From positions 1 to 26,628 of the forward strand of contig CAYORU010000045.1 of the NCBI GenBank assembly GCA_964406445.1: a DNA stretch of 26,628 nucleotides. The letters are read 5' to 3'. The DNA is from SG8-30 sp964406445. Its GTDB lineage: Bacteria; Pseudomonadota; Gammaproteobacteria; Steroidobacterales; Steroidobacteraceae. A program made the position numbers and the translations under genes. This document shows, in pieces, positions 6,161-13,130 of this stretch (its first letter is position 1; the number at the start of each line of letters is the position of its first letter). The notes under the pieces were generated by a model. It saw nothing but the letters and a program-made list of their open reading frames with translations, was not told where the DNA came from and did not search any database.

Positions 6161-9139
6161 GTGACCGCCGAAGATTCGACCCTGACAGCACAAGCCATCG
6201 AGCGGCGGCTCGCGGCCCGGCGTCCGGACCCGGTCCTCGACGCCGTGTTCGGCGTCGAGGCGCACCGCGAGTTGCGGCTGCTCTCCGCCGAAGCCCGCCG
6301 GCGGCGCGCACGCGGCGCGCGGGTGCTGATCCTGCCCGGCATCATGGGATCCACGCTCGGCCAGCCGAGCGGCACGCGGGCGAACGTGCTGTGGTTCGAC
6401 CCGGTCGAGATCGCGCTCGGCCGCCTGACGCGCCTTGCCCTGCCGTCGCGGCGGCGCATCGAGCCGCTCGGCGTGTTGCTGTTCACCTACCTGCGGCTCA
6501 AGCTCGCGCTGCGGGCGGGCGGCTTCGACGCCGACTTCCACGCCTACGACTGGCGCAAGAGCGTCGCGGAGGCTGGCAGGCTCCTCGCCGCGCGGATCGC
6601 GGCCGAAGGACGCACGCCGGTGCACCTCGTCGCGCACAGCATGGGCGGCCTCGTGGCGCGCGCGCTGCTCCCGCACCGCGAGGCCGCCTCGCTCGGTCGC
6701 GTGATCCAGCTCGGCACGCCGAACCGCGGCGCGTTCGCCGCGATGCAGGCGCTGCGCGGCACCTACCCGCTGGTCCGCCGTCTCGCCCGCCTCGACCTCG
6801 CGCACGGCCCCGAGGAGCTCGCGCGCAAGGTGTTCGTGACGCTGCCGGGCATCGCCGAGCTGCTCCCCCTCGCCGCCGACTGCGTTGACTTCGACCCGCA
6901 CGCCGCACGCCGCTGGCCGGCCGGGCCGCGGCCGGCCGCGGCGCTGCTCGCGGCAGCGCTCGACGCGCGCCGCGCGCTGCCGGATCCCGACGAGCGCTTC
7001 GTGCTGGTCGCAGGCGTGGGGCGCGAGACGATCACCGGCCTGCGGCTGCACGAGGGCCGTCTCGAGCTCAGGCGCGGGCCCGAAGGCGACGGCACCGTGC
7101 CGCTGGCGCTCGCCCGGGTGCCCGGGCTGCCGACCTGGTACAGCGGCGCCGAGCACGGCCGCCTGCCGGGCGACGCGCAGGCCACGCGCGCCGTGCTCGA
7201 GCTGCTCGCCCGCGGCAGCACGACCGAGCTGCCCGCGGAATGGGCAGCCCCGCGCCGGCGCGTGCGCTGGGAGCCCGATCTCGCGCCCGCCGTCGCGGAG
7301 CCGAAGATCTTCTGGGACGATCTCAGCTTCGACGAGCGGCGCGAGTTCCTGCACGAGTTCGACGCGGCCGACGAAGCGCCGCCCCTCGTGAGCGAGGGAC
7401 CGCGACCGGCGCCCCGGCCGGTCGCGGCGCCACGCCCGGCGACGACCGCGAAGCCCGCCGCGGCGCGCCCTGCCGGCGGCCCGCGGACCCGGGTCGCCTT
7501 CGCGGCCTCCGACATCGTCTCGACCCGCGCCGCCGCGATCGTCCTCGGCCTGTTCGAGAACGTGGATCCAGCGGGCGCCGCGCTCTCGGTCGACGCGCGA
7601 CTCGGCGGCGCCATCCGCGACCTCGCGCGCCGCAGGGCGCTCTCGGCCCAGGCCGGCGGCGTCTTCGTGCTGCCGGCGGCCCGGAACACGCTGCCGGCGG
7701 GTCACGTGGTGTTCGCCGGACTCGGCGACTTCTCCCGCTACGGCGCCGAAGTGCAGCGGCTCGCGGCCGCGAACGTCGCGCGCACGCTCGCCCTCGCCGG
7801 CCTGCGCGACTGGGCGACCGTGCTGTGGGGCACCGCGTCGGGCCTGCCGCCGGGCGCCGCCGCGGCCGCCCAGCTCGAAGGGCTGCTGGCGGGACTCGCC
7901 GACCTGCCGGCGGCGCAGCGGCCGAGCCGCATCACGATCGTCTCGCGCAGCGCCGCACGTCTCGCCGAGGCGCGGGCCGCCATGGCCCGGGTGCTCGATG
8001 GGCATCCGCAGGCGCGGAGCGTCGCGCTCGGGCCGCTGCCTGCGCGCCGGCCGTCCCGGCCCGGCGTGGAAGCTGCCGCGGCGACGCCGCAGTCGTACCT
8101 GATCGTGCGCGAGGACGGTGGCGAGCTGCGCGCCGCGCTGCTCGGGACGAGCCCGAAGGGCACCGCGCTCGCCGCGACCCAGCGGCTCGACGCGCGCGCG
8201 CTCGAGCGCCATCTGGCGGCGCTCGGCGAGGGCATCGCGCCGGCGGCCCTCGCGCGTTTCGGGGAACGGCTCGGCGAGCTGCTGCTGCCCGCGGCGACGC
8301 GCGAGGCGCTGCCGGCGGTGCGCGGCTCGCCGCTCGTGGTCGTGCACGACGCCCCCTCCTCGCGCTGGCCCTGGGAGACGCTGCACCTCGACGGCTGGGC
8401 GCCTGCCGCGGAGCGGGGCCTGAGCCGTCGCTATGCGGCGGAAGACCTGTCGGTCGCCAAGTGGCGCGAGGAGCGGCGCCTCGAGCGCGTGCTGCGGGTG
8501 CTGCTCGTGGTGAATCCGACCGGCGACCTGCCGGGCGCCGACGACGAGGCTGCGCGGATCGAGAAGCTCTTCGACGACCTCGGCGACGCGGACCTGACCG
8601 TCATCAGCGGCGCCGAGGCGACCCGCGCGCGGCTGCTCGAGGCCTTCCGCAGCGGCGCCTTCGACGCGATCCACTACGCCGGCCACGCCTACTTCGATTC
8701 GGTGGCGCCCGCCTCGAGCGGCATCCTCTGCGCCGGCGGGCGGGTCCTGTCGGGGGCGGACCTCGCCGCGCTGGAGTCGGTCCCGGCGCTCGTGTGCTTC
8801 AACGCCTGCGAGTCGGGCCGGGTGCGCGGCGGCGCCGAGGTCGGCCGGTCGCTCGGGCGCAGCACGGGACTCGCCGAGGCCTTCCTGCGCGGCGGCGTCG
8901 CGAGCTTCATCGGCACCTGGTGGCCCGTGTCGGATGCCGCCGCCGCGCGTTTCGCCGAGCGGCTCTACGGGTGCCTGCTGGATGGCGCCCCGGTCGGCGA
9001 GGCGCTGCAGACGGCGCGGCGCGCCGTGAAGGCGACGCGCTCGGGCGATTGGGCCAACTACCTGCATTACGGCAGCCACGACTTCGTGATCAAGCAGGGC
9101 GCCGGCGCGCGGCGGCGGACCGTCAGGCGCTCGGGATGA
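6161..9139 (+). CDS. Three-domain fusion: alpha/beta-hydrolase (lipase/LCAT-like) + M17-N-like domain + CHAT protease
   Basis: This 992-residue protein has no signal peptide or membrane segment. Residues about 50-345 form a serine hydrolase: LILPGIMGSTLG (strand and oxyanion region), nucleophile S160 in AHSMGGL, Asp D310 in GDGTVP, and His H332 in GAEHGRLP. A Pro/Ala-rich linker spans about 400-442. Residues about 443-630 resemble the N-terminal domain of leucyl aminopeptidases (AAAIVLGLFE, VDARLGGAI, FAGLGDF, LAAANVARTLAL), a macro-like fold; no M17 catalytic domain follows. Residues about 645-985 are a CHAT caspase-like protease with H842 in HYAGHAYF and C883 in FNACESG, plus the FIGTWWPVSD segment. 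CHAT proteases cleave or activate partners in several bacterial defence and death pathways. No partner gene adjoins. The GTG start is the first in frame after the promoter. Domains are confident; the function is unknown. Confidence 0.85.
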   Translation: MTAEDSTLTAQAIERRLAARRPDPVLDAVFGVEAHRELRLLSAEARRRRARGARVLILPGIMGSTLGQPSGTRANVLWFDPVEIALGRLTRLALPSRRRIEPLGVLLFTYLRLKLALRAGGFDADFHAYDWRKSVAEAGRLLAARIAAEGRTPVHLVAHSMGGLVARALLPHREAASLGRVIQLGTPNRGAFAAMQALRGTYPLVRRLARLDLAHGPEELARKVFVTLPGIAELLPLAADCVDFDPHAARRWPAGPRPAAALLAAALDARRALPDPDERFVLVAGVGRETITGLRLHEGRLELRRGPEGDGTVPLALARVPGLPTWYSGAEHGRLPGDAQATRAVLELLARGSTTELPAEWAAPRRRVRWEPDLAPAVAEPKIFWDDLSFDERREFLHEFDAADEAPPLVSEGPRPAPRPVAAPRPATTAKPAAARPAGGPRTRVAFAASDIVSTRAAAIVLGLFENVDPAGAALSVDARLGGAIRDLARRRALSAQAGGVFVLPAARNTLPAGHVVFAGLGDFSRYGAEVQRLAAANVARTLALAGLRDWATVLWGTASGLPPGAAAAAQLEGLLAGLADLPAAQRPSRITIVSRSAARLAEARAAMARVLDGHPQARSVALGPLPARRPSRPGVEAAAATPQSYLIVREDGGELRAALLGTSPKGTALAATQRLDARALERHLAALGEGIAPAALARFGERLGELLLPAATREALPAVRGSPLVVVHDAPSSRWPWETLHLDGWAPAAERGLSRRYAAEDLSVAKWREERRLERVLRVLLVVNPTGDLPGADDEAARIEKLFDDLGDADLTVISGAEATRARLLEAFRSGAFDAIHYAGHAYFDSVAPASSGILCAGGRVLSGADLAALESVPALVCFNACESGRVRGGAEVGRSLGRSTGLAEAFLRGGVASFIGTWWPVSDAAAARFAERLYGCLLDGAPVGEALQTARRAVKATRSGDWANYLHYGSHDFVIKQGAGARRRTVRRSG

Positions 9140-9491
9140 ACTCCTCGTCGCCCTGCTGCTCGCGCTCGAACCTCAGGAATTCCCAGTAGCCGCAGCGCGT
9201 GCCGTGCGGATACTGCCGGCACACCGCCGGCCGCGCCGCGTAGATCGTGCAGCGGCGCGTCTTGCGATCCAGGAAACGGCAGACCGAGGCGAACACGTCG
9301 TCCTTGCGATGGCGCAGGATCCGCTCCTCGCGGCCGTCGGTCATGTGGCGATAGGTGAACTTCTCGCGCGCGCCCTCCACGGGCAGACCGAAGTGCCGCG
9401 CGAGGCGCGCGACGTCGCTCGCGCTGACCGCGATGCGGGGATAGGAGCAGCAGTAGCCCGGGCACCGGGTGCAGTCGTAGCGCGCTGGCAT
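9123..9491 (-). CDS. YkgJ-family cysteine-cluster protein
   Basis: This 122-residue protein starts at the ATG giving MPARYDCTRCPGYCCSYP. Upstream in-frame codons to about 9578 do not look coding. The CxxCxxxCC cluster at the N-terminus, with later cysteines in ASVCRFLD, RRCTIYAARPAVCRQYP and TRCGYWEF, is the signature of the YkgJ/CxxCxxCC family, thought to bind zinc or an iron-sulfur cluster. Biochemical role is not established. The gene is convergent with the hydrolase-CHAT gene and overlaps its 3' end by 17 bases, leaving no room for a terminator between them. Confidence 0.85.
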   Translation of the reverse strand: MPARYDCTRCPGYCCSYPRIAVSASDVARLARHFGLPVEGAREKFTYRHMTDGREERILRHRKDDVFASVCRFLDRKTRRCTIYAARPAVCRQYPHGTRCGYWEFLRFEREQQGDEEFIPSA

Positions 9492-9816
9492 GGGCGCGCA
9501 TGATACCGGGACCCGCGCGGGCGGCCGCCAGGATTTGGAGCGCAAGCAGGAGAGCGGGCACTGTCCAGGATCATCCACCGGCGCGACGTGCGCCTCGGGC
9601 TGCCGCCCGCCGCCTCGGCGCCACGGTCCGCGCGATCCGGCTCGACGACGGGATGAACCACGACCGCGCCGGAACGTCAGCCGCCCTCGGCATGCCGGCG
9701 CTGATCGAGCGGCTCGAGCGATTCCGTGTCTCGATGGGCAAGGTCGCCGGCCTGCGGGGTCGTGCCGCGCGAGCCCTGCGGCTGGCGTTCCTCGGTGTCG
9801 CCTCGGCCCCGCGCGG
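9492..9816. other. 325-base interval with no recognisable gene
   Basis: Several frames are open here, as expected for very GC-rich DNA, but none gives a product I recognise or has a clear ribosome site. A plus-strand ATG near 9653 begins a frame reading ALIERLERFRVSMGKVAGLRG, which is mildly protein-like but then runs on antisense through the DUF456 gene. It could be a decayed remnant. No tRNA or obvious terminator was seen. Confidence 0.4.
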
Positions 9817-10296
9817 TCAGAGGAAATACGCTGCGGCGAACACGCCGAGCATCGCGAAGATCAGCGCGAGCTTGGCGAGGGTGCCGAACACGAGGCCGAT
9901 CCAGGTCGCCACGCCGGCCCGCGCCGCCTGCTCCATCCTGCCGTGCGAGACCAGCTCGCCGATCACCGCGCCGATGAAGGGGCCGAGGAGCAGGCCGGGC
10001 AGGCCGAGGAACATGCCGATCACGGCGCCGAGCGCCGCGCCGGCGACGGCGAGCGGCGTCGCGCCCACCCGCTTGGCGCCGAGGACGCTGGCGAGGAAGT
10101 CGATCGCGAAGGACAGCAGCACGAGCAGCCCGAGCACGACGAGCGGCACGGCGCCGACCCGCTCGAAGCCGTCCATCCAGGCCGCGAGCAGCAGGCCCGC
10201 GAAGACCAGCGGCACGCCCGGCAGAAGCGGCAGCACGCTTCCGGCGATGCCGGCGACGACCAGGAGCGCGGCGACGATCCAGCCGATCGCCTGCAT
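9817..10296 (-). CDS. DUF456 family membrane protein
   Basis: This 159-residue integral membrane protein is almost wholly hydrophobic. It begins MQAIGWIVAALLVVAGIAGS, then LPLLPGVPLVFAGLLLAAW, and contains the Gly-rich paired segments AVIGMFLGLPGLLLGPFIGA and AVIGELVSHG. These are the features of DUF456, a small multi-spanning family of unknown function. About four to five transmembrane segments are expected. Its ATG shares one base with the TGA of the upstream methyltransferase gene (TGATG), implying translational coupling. Confidence 0.87.
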   Translation of the reverse strand: MQAIGWIVAALLVVAGIAGSVLPLLPGVPLVFAGLLLAAWMDGFERVGAVPLVVLGLLVLLSFAIDFLASVLGAKRVGATPLAVAGAALGAVIGMFLGLPGLLLGPFIGAVIGELVSHGRMEQAARAGVATWIGLVFGTLAKLALIFAMLGVFAAAYFL

Positions 10297-11153
10297 CAGC
10301 TCGAGCTCCCGCGGCCCGCGCCGCGGCGCCGGCAGAGGATGCCGTCGGCGGCGAACCGGGTCTCGAAGCCCGCGCGCGAGAGACGCGACGCGACCTCCGC
10401 CGGCACGTCGCGCCCGCTCGTCAGCTTGTTCGGCGTGCCGACGTAGTGGAACATCCTGGCGCCCGGCCGGAGCACGCGGGCGAGCTCGCGATAGAAGTCG
10501 AGCGAATAGAGCTCGCCGGCGGTGCCGAAGCGTGGCGGGTCGTGCAGGGCCGCGTCGAAGCCCGCGGTCGGCAGCGCGGCGATCCGCTCGGCGATGTCGC
10601 CCTGCTCCAGCGCCAGCGCGCCGCCCGGCCGCGGCGACCAGGGATTGATGTCGCGCAGCCAGAGCACGTCCGGGTTCTTCTCGAACGACAGCACCGAGGC
10701 GGCGCCCCCGGCGACGCACCAGGCCGCGAAGTAGCCGAGTCCGCCGCAGGTGTCGAGCAACGCCTTGCCGCGCGGCTCGACCAGCGCGACCTTGGCGCGG
10801 GCGTCCTCCCAGGGCGACACGCGGGACGTGGGCAGCATCTTCACGCCGTCGATCTCGAAGGTCGGCGGGCCCCAGGCCGTCGCCACCAGCTTGGCGAGCC
10901 CCGCGCCGAAGCGCGCGACCGGCTCGAAACCGGCGCCGGTCCAGCGATAGACCGTGCGCTCCTTGCAGCGGTCGAGGAACGGGAACCGGCCTCCCCGCCA
11001 CGCCCAGCCCGACCCGTCCACCTCGACGACGCCGCGCGTCCGCTCGAGGTCGAGCGAGCATTCGACCCGCGCCTCGCCGCGCCGCGCGGCCGCGAGCAGC
11101 GCCTCGTGCACGGGCTTCGTCAGCAGCGGGGTTGACGGAACTTCAGGGGACAT
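10296..11153 (-). CDS. Class I SAM-dependent methyltransferase resembling the mainly archaeal COG2521 family
   Basis: With the ATG at 11153 the product is 285 residues. Motif I is LLDTCGGLGYFAAW (132-145), followed by the acidic strand end SFEKNPDVL (156-164) and motif IV HDPPRFGTAGELYSLDFYRE (204-223), then ARVLRPGARMFHYVGTPNK. From memory these segments match a predicted methyltransferase family known mostly from archaea. Substrate is unknown. The start is uncertain: the ATG lies inside the left arm of a dispersed-looking repeat, and a GTG at 11111 (residue 15) is an alternative that avoids the repeat. The 3' end is coupled to the DUF456 gene. Confidence 0.78.
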   Translation of the reverse strand: MSPEVPSTPLLTKPVHEALLAAARRGEARVECSLDLERTRGVVEVDGSGWAWRGGRFPFLDRCKERTVYRWTGAGFEPVARFGAGLAKLVATAWGPPTFEIDGVKMLPTSRVSPWEDARAKVALVEPRGKALLDTCGGLGYFAAWCVAGGAASVLSFEKNPDVLWLRDINPWSPRPGGALALEQGDIAERIAALPTAGFDAALHDPPRFGTAGELYSLDFYRELARVLRPGARMFHYVGTPNKLTSGRDVPAEVASRLSRAGFETRFAADGILCRRRGAGRGSSS

Positions 11154-11263
11154 TCGCCTGGAGTTTGCCGGGAAATCGAGGGGACATTCGCCTGGAGTTT
11201 GCCTCAGGCCGCTTCGAAGTCGCCCGGCCCGCAAACTCCAGGCGAATGTCCCCTGAAGTTCCG
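11136..11263. repeat. Repeat element: perfect 33-bp inverted arms plus an internal direct copy
   Basis: The left arm (11136-11168) and right arm (11231-11263) are perfect inverted complements of 33 bases. A third copy of the core, 25 identical bases (compare 11145-11169 with 11179-11203), lies directly after the left arm. The shared core contains GGGGACATTCGCCTGGAGTT. The total span is 128 bases with no coding capacity, like a BIME/REP cluster or small MITE. It sits between two divergent genes and supplies the apparent start codon of the methyltransferase gene. No target-site duplication is evident. Confidence 0.8.
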
Positions 11264-11300
11264 GCGGCTTCTACGTTGGCCTGGACGGTCGCGGGCCGTC

Positions 11301-11306
11301 TAGAAT
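11301..11306 (+). promoter_or_regulatory. Candidate -10 element for the aldolase gene
   Basis: TAGAAT differs by one base from the sigma-70 -10 consensus and lies 35 bases before the aldolase ATG. The nearest -35-like sequence, TTGGCC at 11276-11281, is 19 bases away and weak. It starts just outside the right arm of the repeat element. Confidence 0.4.
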
Positions 11307-11341
11307 CGTGGCCCCGGACAGGCACCCCTACGAGGCAGGTC

Positions 11342-12235
11342 ATGAGCAATTTCGAGCAGCAGAAGGCCAAGTTCAAGAGCCAGGCCGGCTTCATCGCCGC
11401 GCTCGACCAGAGCGGCGGCAGCACCCCGAAGGCCCTGCGACTCTATGGCATCGCGGAGGGCAGCTGGTCCGGCGACGCGGAGATGATGGACCTGATCCAC
11501 GCGATGCGCACGCGGATCATCACCAGCAAGTCCTTCAACGGCGACCGGATCCTCGCGGCGATCCTGTTCGAGGACACCATGGACCGTTCGATCCTCGGCC
11601 GGCCGACGGCCGAGTACCTCTGGCAGGTCAAGAAGGTCGTCCCGATCCTGAAGGTGGACAAGGGCCTCGCCGAGGACAAGGACGGCGTGCAGCTGATGAA
11701 GCCCATGCCCGACCTCGACAAGCTCCTCGTGAAGGCCAAGGCGAAGGGCATCTTCGGCACCAAGATGCGCTCCGTGATCAAGCAGGCGAATGCGTCGGGC
11801 ATCCAGGCGGTCGTCGACCAGCAGTTCGAGGTCGGCCGGCAGATCATCGCCGCGGGCCTGGTGCCGATCATCGAGCCCGAGGTCGACATCAAGTGCCCGG
11901 ACAAGGCGAAGGCCGAGGACCTGCTCAAGGCCGCGATCATGAAGAAGCTCGACGCGCTGCCCGAGGGCCAGCTCGTGATGCTCAAGCTCACGCTGCCGGA
12001 GAAGGACGACCTGTACGCCGACTGCATCAGGCACCCGCGCGTGCTGAAGGTGGTCGCGCTGTCGGGCGGCTACTCGCGCGAGGAGGCCAACAAGCGCCTC
12101 GCGCGCCAGCACGGCATGGTCGCGAGCTTCTCGCGCGCGCTCACCGAGGGACTCAGCGCCCAGCAGGACGACGCGGAGTTCGACAAGGCGCTCGACGCCT
12201 CGATCCAGGGCATCTACGAGGCTTCCAGGACCTGA
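11342..12235 (+). CDS. fda: Fructose-bisphosphate aldolase, class I
   Basis: This 297-residue enzyme splits fructose-1,6-bisphosphate to dihydroxyacetone phosphate and glyceraldehyde-3-phosphate by a Schiff-base mechanism. It closely follows the compact bacterial class I type known from Staphylococcus: FIAALDQSGGSTPKAL, MRTRIITSKSFNG, ILFEDTMDR, FLKVDKGLAE-like ILKVDKGLAEDKDGVQLMKP, VPIIEPEVDIK, VVALSGGYSREEAN and ASFSRALTEGL. The probable Schiff-base lysine is K215 in VMLKLTLPEKDD. The ATG follows GAGGCAGGT; a longer open frame upstream reads through the repeat and is rejected. It appears monocistronic. Confidence 0.95.
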   Translation: MSNFEQQKAKFKSQAGFIAALDQSGGSTPKALRLYGIAEGSWSGDAEMMDLIHAMRTRIITSKSFNGDRILAAILFEDTMDRSILGRPTAEYLWQVKKVVPILKVDKGLAEDKDGVQLMKPMPDLDKLLVKAKAKGIFGTKMRSVIKQANASGIQAVVDQQFEVGRQIIAAGLVPIIEPEVDIKCPDKAKAEDLLKAAIMKKLDALPEGQLVMLKLTLPEKDDLYADCIRHPRVLKVVALSGGYSREEANKRLARQHGMVASFSRALTEGLSAQQDDAEFDKALDASIQGIYEASRT

Positions 12236-12273
12236 GTTCGCGCCCGGGCCCGGGCGGCCCGTCACCACGGCAG

Positions 12274-12300
12274 GGCCGCGCCGCCGCGAGGCGGCCGGCC
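12274..12300 (+). terminator. Possible terminator hairpin after the aldolase gene
   Basis: GCCGCC-GCGA-GGCGGC forms a 6-bp stem, extended beyond two mismatches by four more G-C pairs, about 40 bases after the stop codon. Only a short ATTT follows, so this is a weak intrinsic-terminator candidate. Confidence 0.35.
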
Positions 12301-12317
12301 ATTTGCCATGGGTGGCA

Positions 12318-12394
12318 TCGAGGCGTAAGGTGCCTCGACGCGTGCCGGTCCCACCGGCGCGTCATTCAAGAAGAACCGCGGGCGATCGTCCCGC
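12318..12394 (+). promoter_or_regulatory. Three consecutive hairpins in the leader of the secreted-protein gene
   Basis: Arms are TCGAGGC/GCCTCGA (12318-12338, 7-base loop), GCCGGT/ACCGGC (12344-12358, 3-base loop) and GCGGG/CCCGC (12378-12394, 7-base loop). All three lie within 100 bases upstream of the ATG at 12420, and none is followed by a T run. They could shape mRNA stability or attenuation, or be chance in GC-rich DNA. Confidence 0.3.
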
Positions 12395-12419
12395 GCCAAC
12401 ACTGCCCAAGGGGGTATCG

Positions 12420-12866
12420 ATGTTTACGACGAAGTTGCTGGCCGCCACCGCGGCCCTGGGCCTCGCTTTCTCCGCGCAGGCCGAGATCTGGAAGGACTAT
12501 GCGCCGAGCAAGGCCGTGTGGAACGTGACCATGGTCAAGGTGCAGCCCAACAGCATCGACGACTACCTGCTGGGCCTGAAGCAGAGCTGGGTCGCCGGCT
12601 GCGAGGTCAGCAAGAAGCAGGGCGTGCTCGAGGACTGCTCGATCTTCGTCTCGGAGAACGCCGCCGGCGGGCCCTTCAACGTCATGCTGGTGCAGAAGTT
12701 CGCGTCTGGCGCGATGCGGGAGCCCGATGAGGCGCGCTACAAGGCCTACATGGAGGAGTTCCGCAAGAAGATCGCCCAGGACGCCCAGGACAAGCTCGTC
12801 GAGGGCTACAACGAGTTCCGCACGTTCCACGGCGAACTCGACTTCCGCCGCGTCGAGTGGAAGTGA
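12420..12866 (+). CDS. Small exported protein of unknown function
   Basis: This 148-residue protein starts at an ATG preceded by AAGGGGG. A clear Sec signal (MFTTKLLAATAALGLAFSAQ, cleavage after AQA) is followed by a mature domain of about 127 residues: WNVTMVKVQPNSIDDYLLGL, WVAGCEVSKKQGVLEDCSIF with a likely disulfide pair, FNVMLVQKFASG and a helical middle. The pattern of beta strand, helix and beta strand suggests a periplasmic ferredoxin-like (dimeric alpha/beta barrel) fold, but this is inference. Its frame is isolated by hairpins on both sides, so it is probably transcribed alone. I do not recognise the family. Confidence 0.78.
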   Translation: MFTTKLLAATAALGLAFSAQAEIWKDYAPSKAVWNVTMVKVQPNSIDDYLLGLKQSWVAGCEVSKKQGVLEDCSIFVSENAAGGPFNVMLVQKFASGAMREPDEARYKAYMEEFRKKIAQDAQDKLVEGYNEFRTFHGELDFRRVEWK

Positions 12867-12895
12867 CGATCGCCGCCTGAACCGGCGCGGAACCT

Positions 12896-12929
12896 GCCGC
12901 CGGGACGGGCTCGCGCCCGCCCCGGCGGC
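12896..12929 (+). terminator. Strong GC-rich hairpin after the secreted-protein gene
   Basis: A 15-bp stem with one A-C mismatch (GCCGCCGGGACGGGC with GCCCGCCCCGGCGGC) closes a TCGC loop 29 bases after the stop codon. The following bases are only weakly T-rich (CCCCTCTT), so it may stabilise the 3' end rather than terminate by itself. Confidence 0.5.
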
Positions 12930-12959
12930 GCCGCGCCCCTCTTCAGCCCGACTGGGCGC

Positions 12960-12976
12960 TGTCGGGTCACTTTACA
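12960..12976 (+). promoter_or_regulatory. Candidate activator site upstream of the sigma-54 promoter
   Basis: TGTCGGGTCACTTTACA has TGT-N11-ACA symmetry and lies 65-81 bases upstream of the -24 element, a normal enhancer distance. PEP-CTERM genes are known to be controlled by the PrsK/PrsR two-component system with sigma-54. I suggest, without proof, that this is the PrsR-type site. Confidence 0.35.
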
Positions 12977-13040
12977 GCTCGCGCTTCCTGCGACCGGAGA
13001 ATTTCCCCAGATATTTGTTTTTTAAAGATTAATTCTTGGG

Positions 13041-13056
13041 TGGCAAGCGGCTTGCA
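13041..13056 (+). promoter_or_regulatory. Sigma-54 (RpoN) -24/-12 promoter of the PEP-CTERM gene
   Basis: TGGCAAG-CGGC-TTGCA matches the sigma-54 consensus TGGCACG-N4-TTGCW at all but one position and has the essential GG-N10-GC spacing. It lies in the only strongly A+T-rich patch of the area. Transcription should start near 13066, giving a leader of about 65 bases to the TTG at 13131. Confidence 0.85.
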
Positions 13057-13130
13057 TTACTCCTGGCGACACCGGCGAAACCCACTCGAGACATCGACGG
13101 GCCCTTCGCAGCGACCACAGGAGCACCGCC

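Noticed and set aside
5284..6486. Extended N-terminus for the M48 lipoprotein
   Set aside because: The lipoprotein signal begins exactly at the GTG at 5283, which also makes a typical 4-base overlap with the upstream gene.
5996..9079. Minus-strand open frame of over 1000 codons
   Set aside because: Antisense to the hydrolase-CHAT gene; Arg/Gly/Ala-rich composition without motifs, as expected from very high GC.
9492..9578. Upstream start (GTG at 9578) for the YkgJ-like protein
   Set aside because: The extra 29 residues are not protein-like for this family, and the cysteine cluster follows directly after the ATG at 9491.
11136..11263. CRISPR array
   Set aside because: Only three copies, one inverted, with unequal spacing and no cas genes.
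11132..11341. N-terminal extension of the aldolase from an upstream ATG
   Set aside because: It would translate the inverted-repeat element, and family alignment begins at MSNFEQQ.
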